This document shows, piece by piece, positions 41,043-47,179 of a DNA stretch of 47,179 bases; within the stretch, counting starts at the first letter, position 1, and each line of letters begins with the position of its first letter. The notes under the pieces are model-generated. The model did no database searches. It saw nothing but the letters and a program-made list of their open reading frames with translations, and was not told the origin of the DNA. The stretch is from the NCBI GenBank assembly GCA_017451395.1, contig JAFSPR010000048.1, positions 1 to 47,179 on the forward strand. The letters run 5' to 3'. The stretch comes from Bacteroidales bacterium. GTDB lineage: Bacteria; Bacteroidota; Bacteroidia; Bacteroidales; UBA932. The position numbers and the translations under genes were made by a program.

Positions 41043-42816
41043 GAACTGCCATGAAGGCGCTCTGGGGCACCTGGACGGTACCTATCTGACGCATACGCTT
41101 CTTGCCCTCCTTCTGCTTTTCAAGGAGTTTTCGCTTACGCGTCACGTCGCCGCCGTAGCACTTTGCAGTAACGTCCTTGCGCACCTGACGCACGGTCTCA
41201 CGGGCGATGATCTTGGCCCCGATTGCGGCCTGGACGGCAATGTCAAACTGCTGACGGGGAATGAGGTCCTTGAGTTTGAGGCAGATCTTACGGCCGAAGT
41301 CGTAGGCGTGGTCCTCGTGGATAAGGGTGGAGAGGGCATCGGCAGGATCTCCGTTAAGGAGGATGTCCAGTTTCACCAGCCTTGCCGGGCGGAAGTCCGT
41401 GACGTGGTAGTCAAAGGATGCGTATCCCTTGGAGATGGACTTTAGTTTGTCGTAGAAGTCAAAGACCACCTCTGAGAGCGGAAGGTCATAATTCAGTTCC
41501 ACGCGGTCCGTGGTGATGTAATGCTGGCCGATGAGCGTCCCCCTCTTATCCATGCACAGTTTCATTATGGGACCGTAAAAATCGGCCTTTGTGATAATCT
41601 GGGCGCGGATATAGGGCTCTTCAATGTGGTCAATGACAGAGGGGGCCGGTAGTCCGGAGGGGTTGTGCACGTCCACAACCTCTCCCTTGGTGGTGTACAC
41701 CTTGTAGGAGACGTTGGGGACGGTGGTGATCACGTCCATATTGAACTCCCTGAACAGGCGTTCCTGCACAATCTCAAGGTGCAGGAGTCCCAGGAAGCCG
41801 CAGCGGAAACCGAAGCCAAGGGCCAGGGAACTCTCAGGTTCGTAGGTAAAGGAGGCGTCGTTGAGTTGGAACTTCTCCAGCGTGGCGCGCAGTTCCTCAA
41901 ACTTTGATGCGTCTACGGGATAGAGGCCGGCGAAGACCATAGGCTTCACCTCCTCAAAACCTGCTATAGCCACCTTGCAGGGCTCCTCAACGTGGGTGAT
42001 GGTGTCGCCTACCTTTACCTCAACCGCAGCCTTGATGCCGGTGATGATGTAGCCCACGTCTCCGGCCTTAACTTCTCCTGTGGGATTGAGTTTGAGTTTG
42101 AGGTTACCTATTTCCTCGGCCTCATATTCATTGCCGGTAGAGAAGAATTTCACTTTGTCGCCGGTTTTGATGGAGCCGTTCACCACCTTGAAGTATGCGA
42201 TGATGCCGCGGAACTGGTTGAAGACGGAGTCAAAGATAAGGGCCTGAAGAGGGGCCTCGGGGTCTCCTTTTGGAGCGGGGACCTTGTCCACGATGGCATC
42301 CAGCACTGCCTGGACGCCTTCTCCCGTACGGGCCGATACCCTCAGGACATCCTCCGGGTCACAGCCCAGGAGGTCACATATCTGGTCCTCCACAACCTCC
42401 GGCTGGGCGCTGTCCATGTCAATCTTGTTGAGCACCGGGATAATCTCCAGGGAGTGGTCAATTGCCTGATAGAGGTTGGAGATAGTCTGGGCCTGGATGC
42501 CCTGGGAGGCATCTACAACCAGAAGCGCACCCTCGCAGGATGCTATTGAGCGGGACACCTCGTAGGAGAAGTCCACGTGACCGGGGGTGTCGATGAGGTT
42601 GAGACGGTAGGTTTCCCCGCCACGAACGTAATCCATCTGGATAGCGTGGCTCTTGATGGTGATTCCCTTCTCACGCTCCAGGTCCATATCGTCCAGCACC
42701 TGGTTTTCCATCTCACGGGCGCTCAGGGTCTGGGTAAGTTCCAGAAGGCGGTCGGCCAGGGTGGACTTGCCGTGGTCTATGTGGGCAATTATGCAGAAGT
42801 TGCGGATATTCTTCAT
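41029..42816 (-). CDS. lepA: Elongation factor 4 (LepA) GTPase
   Basis: 595 residues from [19 protein letters not shown]. An ATG eight codons upstream lies within the preceding gene's tail and is less likely. The G1 loop AHIDHGKS is followed by switch [10 protein letters not shown] and G4 NKID. The EF-G-like domains and the unique LepA C-terminal domain ([23 protein letters not shown]) are complete. It acts on stalled or pre-initiation ribosomes. Its ATG overlaps the stop of the thioredoxin-like gene by four bases, so the two are translationally coupled. Confidence 0.97.
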   Translation of the reverse strand: MKNIRNFCIIAHIDHGKSTLADRLLELTQTLSAREMENQVLDDMDLEREKGITIKSHAIQMDYVRGGETYRLNLIDTPGHVDFSYEVSRSIASCEGALLVVDASQGIQAQTISNLYQAIDHSLEIIPVLNKIDMDSAQPEVVEDQICDLLGCDPEDVLRVSARTGEGVQAVLDAIVDKVPAPKGDPEAPLQALIFDSVFNQFRGIIAYFKVVNGSIKTGDKVKFFSTGNEYEAEEIGNLKLKLNPTGEVKAGDVGYIITGIKAAVEVKVGDTITHVEEPCKVAIAGFEEVKPMVFAGLYPVDASKFEELRATLEKFQLNDASFTYEPESSLALGFGFRCGFLGLLHLEIVQERLFREFNMDVITTVPNVSYKVYTTKGEVVDVHNPSGLPAPSVIDHIEEPYIRAQIITKADFYGPIMKLCMDKRGTLIGQHYITTDRVELNYDLPLSEVVFDFYDKLKSISKGYASFDYHVTDFRPARLVKLDILLNGDPADALSTLIHEDHAYDFGRKICLKLKDLIPRQQFDIAVQAAIGAKIIARETVRQVRKDVTAKCYGGDVTRKRKLLEKQKEGKKRMRQIGTVQVPQSAFMAVLKLD

Positions 42817-43373
42817 AGGGCGCAGCTTTCGTCCCGGCAAAGTTCCTGCCCGGGTTTTTTGAGGGTTACGGAACCTCCAAGGGCCTTTTCAATCTTGTCT
42901 ATCATCACAGTCCCCAAAAGCACCTTGCCGTCTTTGTCCAGAAGGTACAGGGACGGAATCCACTTTACGCCAAAGGCATCGGCCACCTTTGACTCCTTCT
43001 TCCCTGCCGGGTCAAAAAGCTGAACTCCCGGAAGGTAATTCTCATTCACATAAGTCTGGAGCGCTTCCAGCGTGCGGTCAAATGACACGGACACAAAGGC
43101 TACCTTCTCAGGATTTGCCTGAGCCTGAAGAGCCTTCAGCTGCGGGACCTCTGCCCTGCAGTCCGGGCACCAGGAGGCCCAGAACACAAGAACCACCTGC
43201 CTTCCGCGGAAACTACTGAGTTTCACAGGGTTACCGTTAATGTCATTGAGAGTGAAGTCCGGAGCCTGCACTCCCGACTTCAGAAGATCCACGGCGTATT
43301 CCGCATCCAAATCCTGCGCCGCCGCCCCAAGGAAAGGCAGCATAACGGCTATTATGGCGATAAGTCTTTTCAT
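42813..43373 (-). CDS. TlpA/ResA-like periplasmic thioredoxin
   Basis: 186 residues from [20 protein letters not shown], a signal peptide. An in-frame ATG seven codons upstream is possible but less natural. The AhpC/TSA-type thioredoxin fold has FWASWCPDC, with active-site Cys69 and Cys72. It is probably a periplasmic reductant for cytochrome maturation or oxidative stress. The C-terminal tail ends LCRDESCAL, with two extra cysteines. It shares a promoter and overlapping codons with lepA. Confidence 0.88.
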   Translation of the reverse strand: MKRLIAIIAVMLPFLGAAAQDLDAEYAVDLLKSGVQAPDFTLNDINGNPVKLSSFRGRQVVLVFWASWCPDCRAEVPQLKALQAQANPEKVAFVSVSFDRTLEALQTYVNENYLPGVQLFDPAGKKESKVADAFGVKWIPSLYLLDKDGKVLLGTVMIDKIEKALGGSVTLKKPGQELCRDESCAL

Positions 43374-43391
43374 TCCACTGATTTGAGACGC

Positions 43392-43423
43392 CAAAAATAC
43401 GCATTTTGGTGCACTTTTGCAAA
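43392..43423 (-). promoter_or_regulatory. Promoter of tlpA-like/lepA (TTTTG-N20-TATTTTTG)
   Basis: Minus-strand TATTTTTG at 43392-43399, with TTTTG starting 20 bases upstream at 43420. The leader is about 12-15 nt before the ATG at 43373. Confidence 0.6.
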
Positions 43424-43458
43424 AAACCCTCCCTTCCCCCTATCTCCCCCGTCCAATA

Positions 43459-43497
43459 AGCGCACTTTCGGCCATAATTCGTGCTCAAGGTGTGCGC
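43459..43497 (-). repeat. Hairpin repeat R1 (inverted relative of 45505-45544)
   Basis: GCGCAC (43460-43465) pairs with GTGCGC (43492-43497) across 26 bases. Read on the minus strand it matches the repeat right after menA (GCGCACACCTTGAGC… CCGAAAGTGCGCTTAT) at most positions. It lies just upstream of the galM promoter. Confidence 0.7.
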
Positions 43498-43506
43498 AAA
43501 AAGTGC

Positions 43507-43514
43507 TATATTTG
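43507..43514 (+). promoter_or_regulatory. -7 promoter box (TATATTTG) of galM-menA
   Basis: Exact TAnnTTTG, eight bases before ATG 43523, so the message is nearly leaderless. Confidence 0.65.
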
Positions 43515-43522
43515 TGGAAACA

Positions 43523-44599
43523 ATGACAACTATGAAGAAATATCTGACTCTGGCCGTGACGGCGGTGATGCTGGCGGCAGGATGTTTCCAAAAAGAAGAA
43601 ATCGGCCTTTACACTATCTCCAACGGTAGTGGAATGCAGGTTTCCATCACAAATTACGGCGGACGAATAGTGTCCCTGATGGTCCCGGACCGCGAGGGAA
43701 ACCTCAAGGACGTGGTGCTGGGATTCGAAGACCTTAATGATTACAGGCCGGAGAATAACCAGACGGATTTCGGCGCTTCCATAGGCCGATACGCAAACCG
43801 CATAAACCAGGGGCGCATCACAATAGACGGAGAAACCTACCAGTTGCCGCAGAACAACTTTGGGCACTGCCTTCACGGCGGGCCTGACGGCTGGCAGTAC
43901 AGGCCTTACAAGGTGGTTGAGGCAACCGAAAACAGCCTTAAGCTGCAGATTGTGTCCCCTGACGGAGATGCAAATTTCCCCGGAACCGTAACGGCAACTG
44001 TCACTTTCACTCTCACGGAAGACAACGCCCTGGATATTGATTATGAGGCGGTCACAGACAAGGCGACTGTTATCAATATGACCAATCACGCCTATTTCAA
44101 CCTCTCCGGTGATCCCGCCCACCACAGCATCACTGAGGACATCCTTCAGATCAATGCCTCAGCATACACCCCCGTGGACAGCACGTTTATGACCACAGGT
44201 GAGATCGCTCCAGTGGAGGGTACGCCCTTCGATTTCCGTGAGCCCAAGCTCATCGGCCTTGACATTGATGCCGATAATGAGCAAATCCGCAACGGCCACG
44301 GATACGACCACAACTGGGTTCTGGACGGCACCGAGCCTGCCGCAACGCTCTATTGCCCGGAAACCGGAATTTGCCTGGAGGTCTCTACCAACGAGCCGGG
44401 CATCCAGGTGTATTGCGGCAATTTCCTTGACGGAACTGTTATCGGCAAGGGCGGCATAGCCTATCCTCACCGCAGCGCAATCTGCCTTGAGACCCAGCAC
44501 TATCCGGATTCTCCCAATAAGCCTGAGTGGCCGTCAGTGATCCTGAGGCCGGGTGAAACCTATCACAGCCACTGCACATTCAGTTTCTCTGTAAGATGA
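43523..44599 (+). CDS. galM: Aldose 1-epimerase (mutarotase) lipoprotein
   Basis: 358 residues. ATG 43523 fits the promoter, though MKKYLTLAV at 43532 is also possible. The signal peptide ends VMLAAGC (lipobox), so the enzyme is lipid-anchored in the periplasm or on the outer membrane. The conserved GalM blocks are GRYANRI, HCLHGG, NMTNHAYFNL with the acid His, GYDHNWV with the Asp, and ICLETQHYPD with the catalytic Glu. It interconverts alpha and beta aldoses, helping hexose uptake. Its TGA overlaps the menA ATG. Confidence 0.93.
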   Translation: MTTMKKYLTLAVTAVMLAAGCFQKEEIGLYTISNGSGMQVSITNYGGRIVSLMVPDREGNLKDVVLGFEDLNDYRPENNQTDFGASIGRYANRINQGRITIDGETYQLPQNNFGHCLHGGPDGWQYRPYKVVEATENSLKLQIVSPDGDANFPGTVTATVTFTLTEDNALDIDYEAVTDKATVINMTNHAYFNLSGDPAHHSITEDILQINASAYTPVDSTFMTTGEIAPVEGTPFDFREPKLIGLDIDADNEQIRNGHGYDHNWVLDGTEPAATLYCPETGICLEVSTNEPGIQVYCGNFLDGTVIGKGGIAYPHRSAICLETQHYPDSPNKPEWPSVILRPGETYHSHCTFSFSVR

Positions 44600-45504
44600 A
44601 AGCATCGGCAGCAATAAAATCAATGCGCCTGAGGACGCTTCCGCTCTCTATGGCGGGAGTGCTCCTTGGCATTCTTCTGGCGGTGGCTGACTGGAAAGTG
44701 GACCTTCTGGCGGCCATCCTCATCGTGCTTACCACGGTGTGTCTGCAGATACTCTCCAATCTCTCAAATGAGCTGGGAGATGTGTTAAAGGGGACGGATA
44801 CTGCCGAAAGACAGGGCCCTGAGTACGGACTCAACAGCGGAGCTATGACCATCCCACAGATGAAAGTGCTGATAGGCGTGTTTGTGGGCCTTTGCATAGT
44901 GTTTGGAACGGTCATGACGTGGAAGGCTTTTGGCACTTTGCTGGACATTACTCCAATCCTGGTGCTTATGCTTGGCGCCGCCGCAATTGCAGGTGCAATG
45001 AAATACACGTTGGGTCGCAATCCTTACGGTTACAGGGCTAAAGGAGATATCTATGTGTTCCTGTTCTTTGGCCTTGTGGCGGTGCTGGGGGCATATTTTG
45101 TGTGCACCCGCGGCCTTGGTCTTCACTGGAAACTGCTTCTTCCCGCCGCCGGCATAGGGTGTTTCAGCGTGGGCGTTCTCAACGTGAACAACATCCGTGA
45201 TATGGAAACGGACCGCGCCACCCGCACAACCGTTGCAATAAAACTTGGTGAGCGCAAAGCAAAAGTCTACCAGAGCGTGCTGATCGGCCTTGGATGGGCG
45301 TGTATGACTGCATACTGCCTCCTCTGCTGGCCGTCCTGGTGGCACTGGATGTGGGTTATTACCCTTCCGCTTTACATCCTTCATCTCCGCGGCGTCTGGA
45401 CCCGCTCCGGCAAGGCCCTGGACCCTATGCTCCCGCTGCTTGTGATGTCCACGTTCCTTCTCAGTATCCTTATGGGAGCAGGTTTTTGCGTGTTCCTGTT
45501 CTAG
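44596..45504 (+). CDS. menA: 1,4-dihydroxy-2-naphthoate polyprenyltransferase (UbiA family)
   Basis: 302 residues with about nine membrane helices. The first Asp-rich motif is NELGDVLKGTD (58-68) and the second is NNIRDMETD, where Mg-pyrophosphate binds. Length and motifs match MenA, which attaches the isoprenoid tail to 1,4-dihydroxy-2-naphthoate in menaquinone synthesis at the cytoplasmic membrane. It overlaps galM by four bases, although the functions are unrelated, and no other men genes are in the window. A palindromic repeat begins at its stop codon. Confidence 0.9.
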   Translation: MKASAAIKSMRLRTLPLSMAGVLLGILLAVADWKVDLLAAILIVLTTVCLQILSNLSNELGDVLKGTDTAERQGPEYGLNSGAMTIPQMKVLIGVFVGLCIVFGTVMTWKAFGTLLDITPILVLMLGAAAIAGAMKYTLGRNPYGYRAKGDIYVFLFFGLVAVLGAYFVCTRGLGLHWKLLLPAAGIGCFSVGVLNVNNIRDMETDRATRTTVAIKLGERKAKVYQSVLIGLGWACMTAYCLLCWPSWWHWMWVITLPLYILHLRGVWTRSGKALDPMLPLLVMSTFLLSILMGAGFCVFLF

Positions 45505-45650
45505 GCGCACACCTTGAGCGCGTTTTAATGCCGAAAGTGCGCTTATCGGCACCGATTGGCCAGCGATGAGCACGTTTTAATGCCGAAAGCGTGCTTGTCG
45601 CCGCCGTTCTGCCAGCGATGAGCACGAATTTGTCCCCCAAGCGTGCTTAT
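45505..45650. repeat. 52-bp tandem hairpin array, three units
   Basis: Stems start at 45517, 45569 and 45621, exactly 52 bases apart: AGCGCG/TGCGCT, AGCACG/CGTGCT and AGCACG/CGTGCT, each around a loop of about 15 bases. The first two loops share TTTTAATGCCGAAAG, while the third loop has a different sequence. The array fills most of the space between menA and the transketolase promoter and could end the menA transcript. Confidence 0.75.
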
Positions 45651-45676
45651 CGGCCCAAATATCGGACAAAAATGAT

Positions 45677-45684
45677 TATATTTG
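45677..45684 (+). promoter_or_regulatory. -7 promoter box (TATATTTG) for transketolase genes
   Basis: Exact TAnnTTTG, 34 bases before ATG 45719, giving a leader of about 28 nt. Confidence 0.6.
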
Positions 45685-45718
45685 TGAATCACAAGCAAAA
45701 TAACCGCATACCTCTTAT

Positions 45719-46567
45719 ATGAAAACCAACGAAGAACTCAAAACGATTGCAACGCAGATCCGCAGGGATATCCTGCGTATGGTGTGCCTTGCAAAATCCG
45801 GTCATCCGGGCGGATCGATGTCATCCACAGACATCCTTACGGCCCTGTATTTCAATGAGATGAATCATGATCCGGCAAAGTGGACCCGTGACGGAAAAGG
45901 CCAGGATATGTTCATCCTCAGCGCCGGCCATATGACCCCCGTGTACTATTCCCTGCTCTCACGCGCAGGCTATTTTCCGGTTAGCGAACTTGCCACTTTC
46001 CGCCAGATGGGAACCCGCCTTCAGGGCCACCCTTCCGTGCGTAAGAACCTACCCGGTGTGTTCCAGGCATCAGGTTCCCTGGGCCAGGGCCTCAGCGCCG
46101 CGGCGGGTCTTGCACTTGGAAAGAAACTGGATAAGGACGACAACCTTGTGTTCTGCCTCTGCGGAGACGGCGAATCAGAGGAAGGTCAGATCTGGGAAGC
46201 CGGTATGTTTGCGGTTTTCCACAAACTGGACAATCTCATTGCCATGACCGACTGGAATGGCAAGCAGATTGACGGCCCCGTTGAAGAGGTTGCCGGAGAA
46301 GGAGACCTTGCCGCCAAGTGGGAATCCTGGGGCTGGAGAGTGATTGTGGCCGATGCCCACGACTTCGACGCAATTGAAAAGGCCTTCGAACTGGCAAAGG
46401 CCGGAAAGGGCAGCGGCGTTCCCACAATGATTCTTTGGAAGAGCGAAATGGGCCACGGCGTAGACTTTATGGCCGGCACCCACAAGTGGCACGGCTCCGT
46501 TCCCAAGCCGGAGCAACTTGAAGATGCCCTTAAACAGTTAGGTGAAACCCCTCTTGGAGACTTTTAG
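45719..46567 (+). CDS. Transketolase, N-terminal subunit
   Basis: 282 residues: the thiamine-diphosphate-binding half of transketolase as a separate protein. It shows [41 protein letters not shown], and the TPP motif [13 protein letters not shown] followed by [12 protein letters not shown]. It acts in the non-oxidative pentose phosphate pathway and needs the C-terminal subunit encoded one base downstream. Split transketolases are known in several bacteria and archaea, while many Bacteroidetes have a single full-length gene. Confidence 0.93.
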   Translation: MKTNEELKTIATQIRRDILRMVCLAKSGHPGGSMSSTDILTALYFNEMNHDPAKWTRDGKGQDMFILSAGHMTPVYYSLLSRAGYFPVSELATFRQMGTRLQGHPSVRKNLPGVFQASGSLGQGLSAAAGLALGKKLDKDDNLVFCLCGDGESEEGQIWEAGMFAVFHKLDNLIAMTDWNGKQIDGPVEEVAGEGDLAAKWESWGWRVIVADAHDFDAIEKAFELAKAGKGSGVPTMILWKSEMGHGVDFMAGTHKWHGSVPKPEQLEDALKQLGETPLGDF

Positions 46568-46568
46568 T

Positions 46569-47179
46569 ATGAAAAAATACACAGACACAGGAAAGAAAGA
46601 CACCCGCAGCGGATTTGGCGTGGGTCTTCTGAAGGCAGGACAGGCCGATAAGAACGTCGTAGCCCTCACCGCAGACCTCAAGGGCTCCCTCAAGATGGAC
46701 GCCTTTGCGGCAGAATTCCCGGAGAGGTTCATCCAGTGCGGCATTGCCGAGGCCAATATGGTTGGCGTAGCCGCCGGCCTTGCAATCACCGGAAAAGTTC
46801 CTTTCATCGGCTCATTCGCAGAGTTCGTGACCGGCCGCGTCTATGACCAGATCCGTCAGGAAGTGGCCTACGGCTGCACCAACGTAAAGATTGCATCCTC
46901 CCACGCAGGCATCACCCTTGGAGAAGACGGCGCCACCCACAAGACCATGGAAGACATAGCCCTCATGAGGGCCCTTCCCGGAATGGTGGTCCTCAACCCT
47001 TGCGACTTCAACCAGACCGTCCAGGCCACAATCGCCGCCGCAAAATACAACGGCCCCGTGTACCTTCGTTTCGGCCGTCCCAGTGTCCCCAACTTCACCC
47101 CGGAGGATGAGCCCTTCGAGATTGGAAAGGCAATAGTTATGAACGAGGGAAAGGACGTCACCATCTTTGCAACCGGCCA
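46569..47179 (+). CDS. Transketolase, C-terminal subunit (truncated by window end)
   Basis: 203 codons are present from ATG 46569, immediately after the N-terminal subunit's TAG, with no stop before the window edge. The pyrimidine-binding half begins [29 protein letters not shown] and contains [24 protein letters not shown], with the Glu that activates thiamine, then [30 protein letters not shown]. It should run on for about 100 more residues and forms the heterotetramer with its partner. Confidence 0.93.
   Translation, partial: MKKYTDTGKKDTRSGFGVGLLKAGQADKNVVALTADLKGSLKMDAFAAEFPERFIQCGIAEANMVGVAAGLAITGKVPFIGSFAEFVTGRVYDQIRQEVAYGCTNVKIASSHAGITLGEDGATHKTMEDIALMRALPGMVVLNPCDFNQTVQATIAAAKYNGPVYLRFGRPSVPNFTPEDEPFEIGKAIVMNEGKDVTIFATG

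Noticed and set aside
45505-45650. CRISPR array
   Set aside because: Only three units, repeat and spacer are not distinct (the whole 52-bp unit is repeated), and there are no cas genes.

Overview
The window is a GC-rich stretch of a Bacteroidales chromosome, probably from an uncultured gut or rumen Prevotella/Cryptobacteroides-like lineage. The lineage is inferred. The phylum is well supported by a SusC/SusD pair, BACON-domain lipoproteins, Bacteroidetes-type promoters (TAnnTTTG at -7, TTG about 20 bases upstream), the lack of Shine-Dalgarno sites, and many lipobox signal peptides. I see no rRNA, tRNA, transposase or CRISPR array.

Layout. (1) Positions 1-3.65 kb are an accessory patch: a short agmatine-deiminase-family gene, a frameshifted gene, two small unknowns, a candidate small RNA and an Abi/HEPN gene. 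(2) 3.69-11.1 kb (minus strand) holds folC, a giant alpha-2-macroglobulin-like protein and a secreted esterase. (3) 11.1-18.3 kb is housekeeping: an AIR-synthase-related protein, a PIN-PhoH ATPase, pyruvate phosphate dikinase, a PlsC-like acyltransferase and a GT8 glycosyltransferase. (4) 18.5-21.6 kb holds a membrane LytTR regulator and a sugar MFS/ROK-kinase pair. (5) 21.6-38.3 kb is one long minus-strand polysaccharide utilisation locus (PUL): a disaccharide-type MFS transporter, SusC, SusD, SusE, two tandem copies of [M6 metalloprotease + BACON/starch-binding lipoprotein], a GH13 amylase and a GH53 galactanase. A LytS/LytR-type two-component system reads divergently from it. (6) 40.5-47.2 kb holds a stand-alone HRDC protein, lepA with a TlpA-like thioredoxin, galM-menA and a split transketolase that runs off the window.

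How the genes fit together. SusCDE would bind and import maltodextrins or galacto-oligosaccharides cut by the GH13 and GH53 lipoproteins. The MFS carriers, ROK kinase, aldose epimerase, PPDK and transketolase would take the sugars into central metabolism. The duplicated M6 protease/starch-binding pairs suggest the locus may attack starch held in a protein matrix, which is an inference.

The most unusual material is structural DNA not explained by the genes. There are palindromic elements translated in frame inside the alpha-2-macroglobulin gene, with arms and an inner hairpin that change sequence but keep pairing. There is a family of about 105-bp perfectly centred intergenic palindromes (three copies). 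A 52-bp tandem hairpin array has an inverted relative on the other side of galM-menA. A heptamer, GGCCGAT/ATCGGCC, occurs about 68 times by hand count where about 7 are expected. Phased GGGAC repeats precede the LytTR gene, and one 15-mer there recurs in front of the histidine kinase gene.
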